37,664 nucleotides of DNA from Nitrosomonas sp. (GCA_024281695.1 JAMXAE010000009.1:1-37664); one strand, 5' to 3'; shown: positions 1 through 10,831, counted from the stretch's first letter. Program-made: numbers and translations. Notes: generated by a model not told the origin, from the letters alone.

Positions 1-839
<839 letters not shown>

Positions 840-1436
840 TTAATCAGTTCTAAACCACTTTGCAATAATAGATGTTGCATCTTCTACGCCAGTAGCTGCT
901 AAGCTAGAAAACAATTGCACACTGCATTGCGGATAAGATCTCTGCAAGTACATAGCTACTTCGTTTAAGGTAATATTTGCCTGTTGTTTACTTAGCTTAT
1001 CCGCCTTCGTCAGTAAAATATGAATTGATTTTCCAGTTGGGGAAAACCATTCAAGCATCTGAATATCGAGTGATTTAAGTGGGTGACGAATATCCATTAT
1101 TAACACTAAACCTATAAGCGATTCACGAGATTGCAAATAATTACTTAATAATCTTTCCCAATGTTGACGAATAGAATACGGTACCTTCGCGTATCCATAC
1201 CCTGGTAAATCCACTAGGAATTGATCATTATCCAATTGAAAAAAATTAATTTGTTGAGTACGTCCTGGCGTTTTGCTAACAAAAGCCAGGCGATTTCGAT
1301 TTGTTAGCGTATTGATAACACTCGATTTCCCAGCATTAGAGCGCCCAGCAAAAGCAATCTCCGCGCCTAAGTCAAGGGGTAAATCATGGAAGTCATTTAC
1401 TGATGTAAAAAAAGTAACATTCTGAAATAGATGCAT
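840..1436 (-). CDS. engB: ribosome-biogenesis GTPase EngB (YihA/YsxC family)
   Basis: Small TRAFAC-class GTPase needed for large-subunit assembly; cytoplasmic and ribosome-associated. At 198 residues it has normal family length. All five G motifs are visible: GRSNAGKS (31-38, G1), the TPGRTQ segment (G2), DLPGYGY (G3), TKADKL (G4) and SSLAATG (G5). The ATG start fits the family N-terminus, which begins shortly before the [11 protein letters not shown] strand. It lies 6 bases downstream of coaX, so coaX and engB, and probably birA, are cotranscribed behind the ribosomal cluster. The coding sequence is AT-rich, like its neighbours. Confidence 0.96.
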   Translation of the reverse strand: MHLFQNVTFFTSVNDFHDLPLDLGAEIAFAGRSNAGKSSVINTLTNRNRLAFVSKTPGRTQQINFFQLDNDQFLVDLPGYGYAKVPYSIRQHWERLLSNYLQSRESLIGLVLIMDIRHPLKSLDIQMLEWFSPTGKSIHILLTKADKLSKQQANITLNEVAMYLQRSYPQCSVQLFSSLAATGVEDATSIIAKWFRTD

Positions 1437-1442
1437 AAGTTT

Positions 1443-2204
1443 CTATAAAAGCAGAGATTTATTCTTTGGTTGGAATTCCTCGGCAATTATAACAAGGCCT
1501 TCCAATACTAAGTTATCAATAAACTTAACTGGAAACTTAATAAAAGGCATTAGTACAGATGCTCCGCCACCACTGATGATACAACTTCCAGGAGATTGAT
1601 CTATTTGTATTAAAAACAGGTTGTGCATCCGCTCAATAGCACCTAACAGACTGTGTATTACACCACTATAAATTGCATCTTTTGTATTGTCAGGAAAATC
1701 TTGGTAACTCACAGCTTCGTCATTTTCCAATTGAGTACCAGATAGTAAACTTCTATACATCAAATGGAATCCAGGTAAAATAATGCCTCCTAAGAATTTT
1801 CCATATCCGGACAGTACATCTATAGTCATAGCAGTGCCAACATTAATAACCAAGCAAGCACGATGTTGCACTCTCCAAGCCGCAATTAAAGCAGCCCACC
1901 GATCACTACCCAATCGCTTGGGATCTAAATAACCATTAGAAACACCGCATTGCAATTCCTTAGCGCAAATCCATTGAGGCTTAATAGGCCAAATTGAAAC
2001 TAATGTAATAAGATGATTTCGTGTGCTGGTACGCGCAACATGGGAAATAATTATTACCGTTGGCTTTGGTAGATCAATAAAATCTTTCTCTAATAAATAT
2101 ACATTATCATAAAAAACCTTACCTTTCTTAATCCATTCAGAACCATCATGGAAACCCCATTTAACATATGAATTCCCAGAATCAATCGCAAGCAAATAAG
2201 ACAT
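1443..2204 (-). CDS. coaX: type III pantothenate kinase
   Basis: Phosphorylates pantothenate with ATP, the first step of coenzyme A synthesis, in the cytoplasm. Type III enzymes belong to the ASKHA fold. The N-terminal DSGNSYVKWG is the phosphate-1 motif, NVGTAMTIDVL in mid-protein is the phosphate-2 region, and GGIILPG follows. GSDRWAALIAAW is the conserved helix before the second domain. Length is 253 residues, usual for the family. The ATG start is 13 bases after the birA stop. The birA-coaX pairing recurs in betaproteobacteria and links two cofactor genes. No odd residues noticed. Confidence 0.94.
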   Translation of the reverse strand: MSYLLAIDSGNSYVKWGFHDGSEWIKKGKVFYDNVYLLEKDFIDLPKPTVIIISHVARTSTRNHLITLVSIWPIKPQWICAKELQCGVSNGYLDPKRLGSDRWAALIAAWRVQHRACLVINVGTAMTIDVLSGYGKFLGGIILPGFHLMYRSLLSGTQLENDEAVSYQDFPDNTKDAIYSGVIHSLLGAIERMHNLFLIQIDQSPGSCIISGGGASVLMPFIKFPVKFIDNLVLEGLVIIAEEFQPKNKSLLL

Positions 2205-2217
2205 AAAATACTCTCTG

Positions 2218-3216
2218 CTATTTCATGCGCATAGAAATAGCTCCCACGCTAAAAGATGCCCTACCCATAGAGGTAATCAAACAAAGTGATCCATCATTAT
2301 TAACGCCATCCACAGTACCTTCAATTACACAATTATTAGGAAGATTTAAGGTGATAGATTTTCCTTCATAGGCATGATAGCTTATCCATTCTTTCTTAAA
2401 ATAAGTAAAACCATATTTCTCAAAATTAATTAATACATCATGTAATTCTGAGAGTAAAATACCAAAAATCAAATTTCGATTTAAGCATTTTCCCGTAATC
2501 TCTAATAGGTCAGTGACCTTTCTTCCAATAGATGACTTGACAATTTCTGAAAGATTAAAGTTAATACCGATACCAATTACAGCAAAAATAGAAGTGAGTG
2601 TTTCTCTACGAGTCTCAATTAAAACACCAGCCAATTTCTGAGAGTTGTAATAAATATCATTTGGCCACTTAAGGTTAACATCACTTATAGAAAAATATTT
2701 AAGAACACGAACTATTGCAATGCCAATAACTAGGCTTAAACCCGATAGAGCAGATGCATTTTTCTCAAAATACCACCGTAACGAAAACGTAAGACTATCG
2801 CCTAATCCAGTATGCCATGTGTGTCCTTGGCGCCCTCGTCCATTCGTTTGGAATTCAGCTGCGACAACAGGTATATAGTTATTGTTGCAATAATAACCAT
2901 CGATACCATTAATAAGATAGTTATTTGTAGAGTCAATAGAATCTAAAATCTTAATATGATAATATTTAGAATTATCAGCAGGGTTTTCAAGAATCGAATT
3001 CAAATTTAACCATAAAATTGGATTACGCCAACAATATCCGTATCCACTCAGATTAATTATTTCAATCCCAAGACGGTTTATATCTTTTAGAGCATTAGTT
3101 ATATTTACATCTGAATACCCCAATTGCTTTGTTAAAGCAGATTCGGTATGAAAAACTCCGTCAGTCAATAAACGGAGGATAGAAAACGCTTCTGAGTTAA
3201 TACTGATAGGATTCAA
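2218..3216 (-). CDS. birA: biotin--[acetyl-CoA-carboxylase] ligase / biotin operon repressor
   Basis: Activates biotin to biotinyl-AMP and attaches it to the lysine of biotin carboxyl carrier protein. Residues about 8-60 form a winged helix (FSILRLLTDGVFHTESAL onward), so this is the long, potentially DNA-binding BirA type and not the ligase-only form. The catalytic domain shows SIDSTNNYL, the biotin-phosphate loop TNGRGRQGHTWHT, and KWPNDI followed by KLAGVLIE. A C-terminal SH3-like part closes the 332 residues. The start is TTG: no in-frame ATG lies nearby upstream, an AAGGA lies about 9 bases before the TTG, and the helix-turn-helix needs this N-terminus. The gene is very AT-rich; one 60-base row counted by hand is 20% GC. 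The 74-base gap to rplQ may hold its own promoter (TTGGTA, 16 nt, TATATC). Confidence 0.92.
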   Translation of the reverse strand: MNPISINSEAFSILRLLTDGVFHTESALTKQLGYSDVNITNALKDINRLGIEIINLSGYGYCWRNPILWLNLNSILENPADNSKYYHIKILDSIDSTNNYLINGIDGYYCNNNYIPVVAAEFQTNGRGRQGHTWHTGLGDSLTFSLRWYFEKNASALSGLSLVIGIAIVRVLKYFSISDVNLKWPNDIYYNSQKLAGVLIETRRETLTSIFAVIGIGINFNLSEIVKSSIGRKVTDLLEITGKCLNRNLIFGILLSELHDVLINFEKYGFTYFKKEWISYHAYEGKSITLNLPNNCVIEGTVDGVNNDGSLCLITSMGRASFSVGAISMRMK

Positions 3217-3290
3217 TGCAAGAAATTCCTTATCCCATCAGAAATAAATCACCCTACAGATATAAAAAGTAAGACTTTCATACCAAAAAC

Positions 3291-3686
3291 TTATTTATCA
3301 ATATTTTCAGATCCGGGATTAGATAATTCAGGTCTATCAACAAGCTCAACCAATGCCATAGGTGCATTGTCACCCTTCCTGAAACCATACTTAAGAATCC
3401 TCAAGTATCCACCCGGCCTTGCCACATAGCGAGGTCCCAGTTCTGAGAACAATTTAGTTACAATTTCCCGATCTCGGAGTCTATTAAATGCCATTCTACG
3501 ATTCGAAAGTGACGGTATTTTACTTAAGGTGATCATCGGTTCTACAAATCTTCTTAATTCTTTCGCCTTGGGCAGAGTAGTTTTAATAACTTCATGGCGT
3601 AATAAAGAGTTGCTCATATTACGAAACATAGCTGTGCGATGGCTACTTGAACGGTTCAGTTTTCTTAATGCGTTATTGTGGCGCAT
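3291..3686 (-). CDS. rplQ: 50S ribosomal protein L17
   Basis: Large-subunit protein near the peptide-exit side of the ribosome. The N-terminus [20 protein letters not shown] is the typical L17 opening, and the middle carries [18 protein letters not shown]. The C-terminal strand [20 protein letters not shown] matches the family. Length is 131 residues; the last ten or so are a non-conserved polar tail. An AAGGA ribosome binding site lies 9 bases before the ATG, and only 5 bases separate it from rpoA. It is the last gene of the ribosomal superoperon. I did not find a clear intrinsic terminator after it, so read-through into birA is possible. Confidence 0.97.
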   Translation of the reverse strand: MRHNNALRKLNRSSSHRTAMFRNMSNSLLRHEVIKTTLPKAKELRRFVEPMITLSKIPSLSNRRMAFNRLRDREIVTKLFSELGPRYVARPGGYLRILKYGFRKGDNAPMALVELVDRPELSNPGSENIDK

Positions 3687-3691
3687 AATTC

Positions 3692-4678
3692 TTAATCCTT
3701 AGCAATATTATCAAGGTTTGCTGGTGGCCAATTATCTAATTTCATTCCCAACGTAAGCTCGCGCGACGCCAAAACTTCTTTTATTTCATTAAGTGATTTC
3801 CTACCTAAATTAGGAGTACGTAATAACTCCGCTTCCGTCCGCTGAATTAGATCACCAATATAGTAAATATTCTCAACTTTTAGACAATTAGCTGATCTTA
3901 CCGTGAGTTCTAAATCATCAACGGGACGTAATAATATAGGATCAATTTGAGGTATTTGCGGTTGTTCTTTAGGTATAGGAGTACTCTCTAAGTCAGCAAA
4001 AACAGATAGCTGTTGTACAAGAACTCTGGCTGCATAACGTATTGCTTCTTCAGGTTCAACAACACCATTAGTCTCAAGATCCATGACAAGTTTATCTAGA
4101 TCAGTTCGTTGCTCAACACGTGCACTTTCAACTGTATAGCTGACGCGTCGAATAGGACTAAAAGAAGCATCTAATAAGATTATTCCAATACTTTTGTCAG
4201 AATCCCGATTTTTTCTAGTAATAGCAGGAACATATCCTCGACCCTTTTCAATTTTCAATTGAATATCAATCTTACCACCTGCTGTTAAATGCGCTATTAC
4301 GTGATCTGGATTCATAATTTCAACATCATGAGTAATTTCAATATCACCAGCCGTAACAACACCTTTACCTGATTTCTTTAACGAAAGTACGGCTTCATTA
4401 TCGTTATGTAGTTTTAATACGATACCTTTTATATTCAATAAAATATCTACTATATCTTCTTGCACACCATCAAGTGCCGAATATTCATGAACAACACCAG
4501 CTATCTTCACTTCGGTAGGAGCATAGCCTGTCATAGATGACAGAAGTATTCGTCTTAGAGCATTACCTAATGTATGTCCATATCCTCTTTCAAAAGGTTC
4601 CATTACGACCTTAGCATGTAATGGTGATATGTTTTGAACATCAATAATACGTGGTGTTAATAATTCACTACCTTGCAT
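3692..4678 (-). CDS. rpoA: DNA-directed RNA polymerase alpha subunit
   Basis: Dimerising scaffold of RNA polymerase that also contacts UP elements and activators. I chose the ATG at 4678 ([11 protein letters not shown]) over an upstream in-frame start because it matches the usual MQ.S opening and has AAGGG 8 bases before it. This gives 328 residues. Residues 1 to about 232 form the two N-terminal domains with [16 protein letters not shown] proline-rich linker ([17 protein letters not shown]) follows, then the C-terminal domain with [12 protein letters not shown] and the helix-hairpin-helix [16 protein letters not shown]. It sits between rpsD and rplQ as in the alpha operon of most bacteria. 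Confidence 0.98.
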   Translation of the reverse strand: MQGSELLTPRIIDVQNISPLHAKVVMEPFERGYGHTLGNALRRILLSSMTGYAPTEVKIAGVVHEYSALDGVQEDIVDILLNIKGIVLKLHNDNEAVLSLKKSGKGVVTAGDIEITHDVEIMNPDHVIAHLTAGGKIDIQLKIEKGRGYVPAITRKNRDSDKSIGIILLDASFSPIRRVSYTVESARVEQRTDLDKLVMDLETNGVVEPEEAIRYAARVLVQQLSVFADLESTPIPKEQPQIPQIDPILLRPVDDLELTVRSANCLKVENIYYIGDLIQRTEAELLRTPNLGRKSLNEIKEVLASRELTLGMKLDNWPPANLDNIAKD

Positions 4679-4719
4679 AGTAATGCCCTTTAGCAAAAAC
4701 AAACCTTAAATTACGTTAA

Positions 4720-5346
4720 TTATTTAGAATACAATTCGACTACTAGTGACTCATTTATTGTCGTAATTAGTTCTGAACGTTCTGGTTTCGCTTTAAAAGT
4801 ACCTTTCATAGCTTTAACATCCATTTCTATCCAATCGGGAAAATTGCGTCTATCAGCAGCTTCAATCGCTGCCTTAATGCGTAATTGGCTTTTCGCATTA
4901 TTTGCAACTTCGACAATATCGCCCGCATTAACCAAATAAGCAGGAATATTAACGCGATGTCCATTAACTAGTACACAATTATGTCTCACTACCTGCCTTG
5001 CTTCGGCTCTCGATGATCCAAAGCCCATGTGATAAGCAACATTATCTAAGCGACTCTCCAGCAATTGCAACAAGTTATCACCAGTTATACCTCGTCGTCT
5101 ATCCGCAGTTTTATATATATTGCGAAACTGTCGCTCAAGTATCCCATAAATTCTTCTTACCTTCTGTTTCTCACGAAGCTGACCACCATAATCCGATATT
5201 CTTCCTTTTTTCTGTCCATGCTGCCCCGGGGGATAATTTCTTCTTTCGATTGCACATTTATCTGTAAAACATTTTTCACCTTTTAAGAATAATTTTTCGC
5301 CTTCTCGCCGGCACTGCTTACATTTTGGTTCTAAATTTCTAGCCAA
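4720..5346 (-). CDS. rpsD: 30S ribosomal protein S4, zinc-binding (C+) form
   Basis: Primary 16S rRNA binding protein that nucleates the 5' domain. In E. coli it also represses the alpha operon by binding its mRNA. I start it at TTG 5346 ([12 protein letters not shown]): the reading frame continues upstream, but the family N-terminus begins here and GGAG lies 7 bases before it. This gives 208 residues. Four cysteines, C9, C12, C26 and C31, are placed exactly as the zinc ligands of Thermus S4, whereas E. coli S4 lacks this site. YPPGQHGQK and the S4 RNA-binding domain ([14 protein letters not shown] to [11 protein letters not shown]) follow. The TTG start is unusual for such an abundant protein. 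Confidence 0.96.
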   Translation of the reverse strand: MARNLEPKCKQCRREGEKLFLKGEKCFTDKCAIERRNYPPGQHGQKKGRISDYGGQLREKQKVRRIYGILERQFRNIYKTADRRRGITGDNLLQLLESRLDNVAYHMGFGSSRAEARQVVRHNCVLVNGHRVNIPAYLVNAGDIVEVANNAKSQLRIKAAIEAADRRNFPDWIEMDVKAMKGTFKAKPERSELITTINESLVVELYSK

Positions 5347-5356
5347 CGCATTCTCC

Positions 5357-5746
5357 TCAAATACGACGTTTTTTTGGTGGTCGACACCCATTGTGAGGAA
5401 TAGGTGTTATATCTGAAATACTGGTAATTTTAAAGCCAGCTGCATTCAAAGCTCTAACAGCAGAATCTCTTCCCGGACCAGGTCCTTTAATTCTAACTTC
5501 TAAATTTTTAACCCCACAATCAATTGCTACCTTACTTGCACTTTCTGCAGCAACTTGAGCTGCAAATGGTGTACTTTTTCGTGAACCTTTAAAACCAGCT
5601 CCCCCAGAAGTAGCCCAAGAAAGCGCATTACCTTGCCTATCTGTAATAGTAACAATGGTATTATTAAAAGAAGCATGTATATGCGCTATTCCTTCCGACA
5701 CATTTTTCTTAATTTTTTTTCGAACGCGTGAAATTGCTTTAACCAT
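5357..5746 (-). CDS. rpsK: 30S ribosomal protein S11
   Basis: Platform protein of the small subunit that contacts mRNA near the E site. The ATG at 5746 ([19 protein letters not shown]) matches the family, and AAGGA lies 11 bases upstream. An in-frame extension up to 5905 exists but reads into rpsM and has no family support. Length is 129 residues. The core shows [37 protein letters not shown], the basic loop [16 protein letters not shown], and the C-terminus [13 protein letters not shown]. Forty-six bases separate it from rpsM. Confidence 0.97.
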   Translation of the reverse strand: MVKAISRVRKKIKKNVSEGIAHIHASFNNTIVTITDRQGNALSWATSGGAGFKGSRKSTPFAAQVAAESASKVAIDCGVKNLEVRIKGPGPGRDSAVRALNAAGFKITSISDITPIPHNGCRPPKKRRI

Positions 5747-5792
5747 GGGAATTAAATTCCTTATTTTTAGTGAATAGATCCAAATAACTAAA

Positions 5793-6152
5793 TTATCTTG
5801 CTCGTATAGCCTTACGTGGGCCTTTCCGCGTTCTAGCGTTTGTACGTGTTCTCTGTCCTCGTACAGGTAATCCTCGTCGATGTCGTAAACCACGGTAACA
5901 ACCAAGATCCATTAATCTCTTAATATTCATAGATACTTCACGACGCAAATCACCTTCAATCGTAAGTTTTGAAATATGATCACGCAATTTATCGATTTGG
6001 TCTTCAGATAAATCTTTAAGTTTCTTATCTATCTCAATTCCAACAGAGTTACAAATATCTTTCGAAATTGATCTACCAATTCCATAAATAGCTGTAAGTG
6101 CAATACCTACATGCTGATGATTCGGTATATTTACGCCAGCAATACGCGCCAT
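5793..6152 (-). CDS. rpsM: 30S ribosomal protein S13
   Basis: Head protein of the 30S subunit that forms the B1 bridges and touches the P-site tRNA through its tail. [20 protein letters not shown] is the standard opening. [15 protein letters not shown] is the helix-hairpin-helix, and the basic end [19 protein letters not shown] is the tRNA-contacting tail. Length is 119 residues, normal. An AGGA ribosome binding site precedes the ATG. In E. coli the alpha operon starts with this gene; here it follows rpmJ by 38 bases. Confidence 0.97.
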   Translation of the reverse strand: MARIAGVNIPNHQHVGIALTAIYGIGRSISKDICNSVGIEIDKKLKDLSEDQIDKLRDHISKLTIEGDLRREVSMNIKRLMDLGCYRGLRHRRGLPVRGQRTRTNARTRKGPRKAIRAR

Positions 6153-6190
6153 TTAATTTTCCTGTGTTATTATGCCTAGATTGATCTCAA

Positions 6191-6304
6191 TTAACCTTGT
6201 CTTTGTTTATGACGAGGGTCAGTACAAATAACTCTAACAATTCTATTACGTCGGATTATTTTACAATTTCTACAGAATTTCTTAACAGATGCATTAACTT
6301 TCAT
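6191..6304 (-). CDS. rpmJ: 50S ribosomal protein L36, zinc-ribbon (C+) form
   Basis: I found this 37-residue gene by reading the gap between rpsM and infA. It starts [20 protein letters not shown] and ends [10 protein letters not shown] followed by TAA. Ligands C11, C14, C27 and H32 form the complete zinc ribbon, so this is the C+ paralogue and not the zinc-free form made under zinc starvation. L36 is a late assembly protein of the large subunit. The position between infA and rpsM is typical of betaproteobacteria. Confidence 0.97.
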   Translation of the reverse strand: MKVNASVKKFCRNCKIIRRNRIVRVICTDPRHKQRQG

Positions 6305-6364
6305 TATAAATGATTCCTTATTAATATATTTATTTCAACCCAAAAGGTCAGAAATGAACACTGT

Positions 6365-6583
6365 CTATTTAGCACGAAATGTTATACGAGCCCGGGTTAA
6401 ATCGTATGGAGTTAGATCAACAGTAACTTTATCACCCGGTAGTATTCTAATATAATGCATACGCATCTTTCCTGAAATGTGCCCAAGTACTATATGTCCA
6501 TTCTCAAGTTTTACACGGAATGTAGCATTCGGAAGAGTCTCAAGAATCTCACCCTGCATCTGTATTGTTTCTTCTTTAGCCAT
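6365..6583 (-). CDS. infA: translation initiation factor IF-1
   Basis: OB-fold protein that occupies the A site during initiation and helps IF-2 and IF-3. All 72 residues match the family: [19 protein letters not shown], then [20 protein letters not shown] and [19 protein letters not shown]. The ATG start lies 24 bases beyond the secY stop. Placement between secY and rpmJ is characteristic of betaproteobacteria; E. coli keeps infA elsewhere. The conserved binding face (R, K and H of the third strand) is intact. Confidence 0.97.
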   Translation of the reverse strand: MAKEETIQMQGEILETLPNATFRVKLENGHIVLGHISGKMRMHYIRILPGDKVTVDLTPYDLTRARITFRAK

Positions 6584-6607
6584 TAATTAAATTCAGAAAT
6601 AGGATTA

Positions 6608-7939
6608 TCATCTTGCCGAAATTCTTCCATTACCACTCTTAAAATTTGTTTTCTTTAATAAGCTATCATACTGCGAGGACATAACATGAGATTGTATCTG
6701 CGACATAAAATCCATTGTTACAATTACGATAATTAATAATGACGTGCCTCCAAAATAAAATGGAACATTCCATTTAAGGATTAAAAACTCAGGTAATAAG
6801 CAGACAAGTGTTACATAAATTGATCCAGTTAATGTTAAGCGTAACATAATTCTTTCAATGTATCGCGTCGTCTGATCACCGGGTCTAATTCCCGGTATAA
6901 ATGCTCCACTCTTTTTAAGATTATCAGAGGTCTCTTTTGGATTAAACACGAGTGCAGTATAAAAAAAACAAAAAAATACAATCATGAGCGCATAAAGAAT
7001 CACATAAATTGGTTGTCCTGGGGATAAGGCAGCACTTATATCTCTTAGCCAAATCATAGATTCACTATTAGCAAACCACCCTGCCAGGGTAGCAGGGAAC
7101 AAAATGATACTAGAAGCAAAAATCGGTGGTATCACACCAGCCATATTAAGTTTTAATGGCAAATGTGAACTCTGCCCCCCATACACCTTTCGTCCAACCT
7201 GTCGTTTTGCATAATTAACAAGTATTCTTCTCTGGCCTTTCTCTACAAATACAACAAATGATGTTACTAATGCGGCCGCAATAAAAATACCAAGAGCAAC
7301 TAAGAAGTGCATAGAACCCGTACTAACCAAATCAAGAGTACCTCCTATTGCACTAGGTAAGCCAGCAGCTATACCAGCAAATATTATTAAAGAAATTCCA
7401 TTACCAATGCCACGCTCAGTAATTTGCTCTCCTAGCCACATTAAAAATATAGTTCCCGTTACTAACGTAATAACCGTTGTCAGTATAAACATTTCACCCG
7501 GATTTATTACTAATCCCGCTTGCGATTGCAAAGCAATAGATATTCCATAGCTTTGAACAAGCGCAAGTGCTAATGTTCCATATCTCGTATATTGAGTAAT
7601 TTTCCTTCTTCCACTTTCACCTTCTTTCTTTAATGACTCAAGATATGGAAGAGCAACTGTCCCTAGTTGCATTATAATCGATGCGGAAATATACGGCATA
7701 ATCCCTAACGCGAAGATCGAAAATCTTGAAAGTGCTCCTCCGGAAAACATGTTAAACATTCCCAGAACTCCACTTTCTTGCGATTCAAATAGATCTTTAA
7801 GTACGATGGGATCTATGCCAGGAACAGGCACATGCGCACCAATCCTATAAACAATCAGCGCTAGTAATAAAAACCACAATCGGCGCTTCAATTCAGCAAA
7901 CTTATCCACAGGCCTATTTATAAATTCTTTTATAGCCAA
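6608..7939 (-). CDS. secY: preprotein translocase subunit SecY
   Basis: Channel-forming subunit of the SecYEG translocon in the inner membrane. Ten hydrophobic segments can be picked out over 443 residues. The plug region follows TM1 ([13 protein letters not shown]), [23 protein letters not shown] covers TM2, and the cytosolic ribosome-binding loop [20 protein letters not shown] is visible, as is [20 protein letters not shown] before TM9. The start is TTG at 7939 ([10 protein letters not shown]), with AAGGA 6-7 bases upstream and no alternative ATG. A weak start may hold SecY below the level of the ribosomal proteins that flank it. It follows rplO by 17 bases, as in the spc operon. Confidence 0.96.
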   Translation of the reverse strand: MAIKEFINRPVDKFAELKRRLWFLLLALIVYRIGAHVPVPGIDPIVLKDLFESQESGVLGMFNMFSGGALSRFSIFALGIMPYISASIIMQLGTVALPYLESLKKEGESGRRKITQYTRYGTLALALVQSYGISIALQSQAGLVINPGEMFILTTVITLVTGTIFLMWLGEQITERGIGNGISLIIFAGIAAGLPSAIGGTLDLVSTGSMHFLVALGIFIAAALVTSFVVFVEKGQRRILVNYAKRQVGRKVYGGQSSHLPLKLNMAGVIPPIFASSIILFPATLAGWFANSESMIWLRDISAALSPGQPIYVILYALMIVFFCFFYTALVFNPKETSDNLKKSGAFIPGIRPGDQTTRYIERIMLRLTLTGSIYVTLVCLLPEFLILKWNVPFYFGGTSLLIIVIVTMDFMSQIQSHVMSSQYDSLLKKTNFKSGNGRISAR

Positions 7940-7956
7940 TTTATTTCCTTATGCTT

Positions 7957-8388
7957 CTATAAGACAGTGCCATCAAGTGATTCAATTATTTCTCTAACAC
8001 CATTACTAACGATTATGCCTTGTAAATTAATCTTTTTATCACAATGCCCAGATTTATAAATTTTAACTTTCTTTACATTATTCGGAATAATATTATTCCT
8101 TTTTAGCACTGAAATACTAATTTCAACTTCCGGTATTAAATTTAAAACAGATAATCTTAGTCTAGGATATTCACGAGTACTTAGTATTTTAAATCCACGC
8201 TTAGGCAGACGCCTCTGAATTGGCATCTGCCCTCCTTCAAAACCGATTTTATGAAAGCCACCTGCCCTAGACTTTTGTCCTTTATGACCACGTCCACAGG
8301 TTTTCCCCAGACCACACCCTATGCCACGGCCCACCCTAGTTCTATTTTTTTTTGCACCAATACAGGGTTTTATTGAATTTAAATACAT
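7957..8388 (-). CDS. rplO: 50S ribosomal protein L15
   Basis: Late-assembly large-subunit protein with a long basic N-terminal extension. MYLNSIKPCIGAKKNRTRVG opens the protein, then the glycine-rich GRGIGCGLGKTCGRGHKGQK and FEGGQMPIQRRLPKRGF, all L15 signatures. Length is 143 residues. The C-terminal globular half (IIVSNGVREIIESLDG) is shorter on conservation but collinear. It lies 6 bases from rpmD. The start is ATG. Confidence 0.96.
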   Translation of the reverse strand: MYLNSIKPCIGAKKNRTRVGRGIGCGLGKTCGRGHKGQKSRAGGFHKIGFEGGQMPIQRRLPKRGFKILSTREYPRLRLSVLNLIPEVEISISVLKRNNIIPNNVKKVKIYKSGHCDKKINLQGIIVSNGVREIIESLDGTVL

Positions 8389-8394
8389 AAGATA

Positions 8395-8580
8395 TTAACT
8401 ACACTTTACAAGATAATCGACTTTATTAATCATTCCACGAACCTCAGGTGAATCTACAAGAATTGAAGAACTATTTAGTCTTCTTAATCCCAGTCCACGA
8501 ACAGTTTCACGATGAGATCTCTTTGTTCCAATAACACTTTTCACAAGAGTTATTTTTATAGTTTTATCACTATTTATCAT
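8395..8580 (-). CDS. rpmD: 50S ribosomal protein L30
   Basis: Small L30 protein of 61 residues between S5 and L15. [20 protein letters not shown] and [22 protein letters not shown] are the conserved strand and turn, and [10 protein letters not shown] ends the fold. It has a plain ATG and tight coupling on both sides (5 and 6 bases), so it is translated as part of the spc segment. No unusual residues. Confidence 0.95.
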   Translation of the reverse strand: MINSDKTIKITLVKSVIGTKRSHRETVRGLGLRRLNSSSILVDSPEVRGMINKVDYLVKCS

Positions 8581-8585
8581 TTTTC

Positions 8586-9116
8586 TTATCCAACTATCTC
8601 TTTAACGGTTTTACCACGTTTAGCCGCTATATCAGCAGGAGTACTCATTGAACTCAATCCTTTAAGAGTTGCTCTTACGACATTATAGGGATTGGTCGAC
8701 CCAATACATTTTGCAAGTATATTAGTCATTCCCATAACCTCAAAAATAGCACGCATAGGGCCTCCCGCTATAATACCTGTCCCTTCTGGAGCTGGTTGCA
8801 TGTATACTTTTGCGGCGCCATGAGATCCTATGATTGGATGATAGAGAGTTCCCCCTTTCAATTTTATTTTAATCATTCTCTTACGCGCTTCATCCATTGC
8901 TTTTTGAACAGCCACAGGAACTTCCTTTGATTTACCTTTACCCATACCCACACCACCATCGCCATCTCCAACAACAGTAAGTGCTGCAAAACCAAGAATT
9001 CGACCACCTTTTACAACTTTTGTAACTCTATTAATTGCAACCATTTTCTCTCGCAAATCATCGCTGCTTTCCTCAGTTCCATTTGCTTTATTATTCGTTT
9101 TATTTATTTTGGCCAT
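8586..9116 (-). CDS. rpsE: 30S ribosomal protein S5
   Basis: Decoding-accuracy protein at the mRNA entry channel. I use ATG 9116 ([13 protein letters not shown]) because AAGG lies 7 bases before it; an in-frame TTG six bases further upstream has no suitable site. That gives 176 residues. The double-stranded-RNA-binding-like N-domain contains [19 protein letters not shown] and the loop where spectinomycin resistance maps ([20 protein letters not shown]). The C-domain shows [20 protein letters not shown]. The first 20 residues are a polar, non-conserved extension. Confidence 0.96.
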   Translation of the reverse strand: MAKINKTNNKANGTEESSDDLREKMVAINRVTKVVKGGRILGFAALTVVGDGDGGVGMGKGKSKEVPVAVQKAMDEARKRMIKIKLKGGTLYHPIIGSHGAAKVYMQPAPEGTGIIAGGPMRAIFEVMGMTNILAKCIGSTNPYNVVRATLKGLSSMSTPADIAAKRGKTVKEIVG

Positions 9117-9130
9117 CGTCAAACCTTAAA

Positions 9131-9487
9131 TTAGAATTTGAGTCCATTTTCGCGCGCCGCCTCAGCCAAAGCTTTAACACGTCCATGATATTTATATCCT
9201 GCTCTATCAAAAGCAATTTTTGTTATGCCGCATTGTATGCCTTTCTCGGCAATTCGCTTACCAATAAGTGCAGCAGCCATGACATTACTTCCAGATTTAG
9301 CTTCTTTACGCACTTCTAATTCCAATGTAGATGCGCAAGTAATTATTTTGCTATTTTTGTCATCAATAAGCTGAGCATATATATGCAAATTGGTACGATG
9401 TATAGAAAGCCTTATTACACCTAATTCAGAAATTTTATTTCTAGTTTTTCGCGAACGTCTAATTCTCTTTTGTTTTAAATTAAGCAT
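9131..9487 (-). CDS. rplR: 50S ribosomal protein L18
   Basis: 5S rRNA-binding protein that joins L5 and the 5S RNA into the central protuberance. The basic N-terminus [20 protein letters not shown] is followed by [17 protein letters not shown] and the helix [10 protein letters not shown]. The C-terminal [20 protein letters not shown] motif is diagnostic. Length is 118 residues, start ATG. It lies between rplF (11 bases) and rpsE (14 bases) in the canonical order. Confidence 0.96.
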   Translation of the reverse strand: MLNLKQKRIRRSRKTRNKISELGVIRLSIHRTNLHIYAQLIDDKNSKIITCASTLELEVRKEAKSGSNVMAAALIGKRIAEKGIQCGITKIAFDRAGYKYHGRVKALAEAARENGLKF

Positions 9488-9498
9488 ATCGGTCTCAA

Positions 9499-10032
9499 TT
9501 ATTTTTTCTTCGTTTCTTTAAGCACGATAACTTCATCAGAATATCGAACACCCTTGCCTTTATAAGGCTCAGGCTTTCTATAAGAACGAATCTCTGCAGC
9601 TGTCTGTCCTACTTTTTGCTTATCAATGCCTTTAATTACTATTTCAGTTTGAGTCGGTGTCTCAATTATGATCCCATGAGGCATAACATATTCGATAGGA
9701 TGTGAGAAGCCTAAAGTGAGATTTACCTTACTAGGATTAGCTTGAGCTCTATAACCTACTCCAATCAGCAACAATCTTTTCTCAAAACCAACAGATACAC
9801 CATGCACCATATTAGCCAACAAAGCACGAATCGTTCCTGACATTGCATTAGCATGCTTTGTATCATTAGTCGACTTAATCTTAAGCACATTATCAGTTAA
9901 CTCCAACGAAATATCTCTAGTCAACTCTTGCTTTAAATCCCCAAGAGGCCCTTTAACTAGAATTTCCTCAGAAGTTATGCTAACCTGAACGTTCAAAGGT
10001 ATGATTATTGGGTTATTGCTTACTCGTGACAT
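9499..10032 (-). CDS. rplF: 50S ribosomal protein L6
   Basis: Large-subunit protein near the factor-binding site, built of two similar domains. [20 protein letters not shown] starts the first domain, which runs to about residue 80 with [20 protein letters not shown]. The second carries [20 protein letters not shown] and the L6 signature [17 protein letters not shown]. Length is 177 residues, as in most bacteria. The start is ATG. Confidence 0.97.
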   Translation of the reverse strand: MSRVSNNPIIIPLNVQVSITSEEILVKGPLGDLKQELTRDISLELTDNVLKIKSTNDTKHANAMSGTIRALLANMVHGVSVGFEKRLLLIGVGYRAQANPSKVNLTLGFSHPIEYVMPHGIIIETPTQTEIVIKGIDKQKVGQTAAEIRSYRKPEPYKGKGVRYSDEVIVLKETKKK

Positions 10033-10044
10033 TTATCAAGTCCT

Positions 10045-10440
10045 TTAAACAACCACACATAATAATTCACCGCCAATGCCATTAGCACGGGCTTTTCGCT
10101 CTGTCATCACTCCTCTGGATGTAGACACAATCGCAATACCTAATCCATTCATAACATTCGGCAAATTATTTCTAGATTTATATATCCTCAAACCTGGCTT
10201 ACTTATACGTTGTATATTCTCAATCACAGGCGCTCCAGAATGGTACTTAAGTGTTATCTCAAGCGTATCTTTATTTTGATAATTGTTTACGATAAATTTA
10301 TCAATATACCCCTCATCTTTGAGTACATTCGTAATAGCCAATTTGATGCCAGAACTTGGCATTTTCACAGTTTTCATTTTTGCCAATTGTGCATTACGTA
10401 TGCGAGTTAACATATCTGCAATTGGATCACTCATACTCAT
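10045..10440 (-). CDS. rpsH: 30S ribosomal protein S8
   Basis: Central-domain primary binding protein of 16S rRNA. In E. coli it also represses the spc operon through its mRNA; I could not confirm a target structure here. [20 protein letters not shown] opens it, [19 protein letters not shown] follows, and the C-terminal [20 protein letters not shown] is the rRNA-binding signature. Length is 131 residues. The 78-base gap to rpsN is larger than elsewhere in the segment and contains a possible promoter (listed separately). Confidence 0.97.
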   Translation of the reverse strand: MSMSDPIADMLTRIRNAQLAKMKTVKMPSSGIKLAITNVLKDEGYIDKFIVNNYQNKDTLEITLKYHSGAPVIENIQRISKPGLRIYKSRNNLPNVMNGLGIAIVSTSRGVMTERKARANGIGGELLCVVV

Positions 10441-10467
10441 AATAACACCTGATATATTGAAGTTTAA

Positions 10468-10497
10468 ATATTAGTAACACTTAATAAAGCATTTCAA
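10468..10497 (-). promoter_or_regulatory. possible internal promoter between rpsN and rpsH
   Basis: On the minus strand TTGAAA (10492-10497) is followed after 18 bases by TAATAT (10468-10473). It lies in the 78-base rpsN-rpsH gap. The DNA is AT-rich, so chance matches are likely and this is a weak call. Confidence 0.25.
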
Positions 10498-10518
10498 CCG
10501 AGATTAATAGCTATTATT

Positions 10519-10824
10519 CTACCAACTAGCTTTAATAATTCCAGGTATCTTACCACTCATTGCAATATCTCGAAGCTTACTTCTTCCCAATCCGAATTTC
10601 GAATAAACACCCCGCGGTCTTCCTGTTAGCGCGCACCTATTTCTTAATCTAACTGGACTTGAATCTCTAGGTAATTTCTGTAATTTTATACGCGCAATCA
10701 AACGAATATCCTCACTTAACGTAAAATCATTAATTATCTTAAACAAATCCAATCGTTTTTCAGCATATTTACGAACCGTTTTTTGTCTTTTTATATTTCT
10801 ATTTATGACAGCAATTTTTGCCAT
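10519..10824 (-). CDS. rpsN: 30S ribosomal protein S14, zinc-free (C-) long form
   Basis: Head protein of the 30S subunit. The frame extends upstream to 10887 into rplE, but the ATG at 10824 ([20 protein letters not shown]) matches the family and leaves a 7-base gap. This gives 101 residues. The long form lacks the CxxC zinc motifs of short S14; only one cysteine remains, in [19 protein letters not shown]. The end is [11 protein letters not shown]. The zinc-free S14 contrasts with zinc-binding S4 and L36 in the same cluster. Confidence 0.96.
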   Translation of the reverse strand: MAKIAVINRNIKRQKTVRKYAEKRLDLFKIINDFTLSEDIRLIARIKLQKLPRDSSPVRLRNRCALTGRPRGVYSKFGLGRSKLRDIAMSGKIPGIIKASW

Positions 10825-10831
10825 TTGAACC

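Noticed and set aside
5747..5905. N-terminal extension of S11 upstream of 5746
   Set aside because: It reads through the end of rpsM in another frame and is unlike any S11 N-terminus; ATG 5746 fits the family and has a ribosome binding site.
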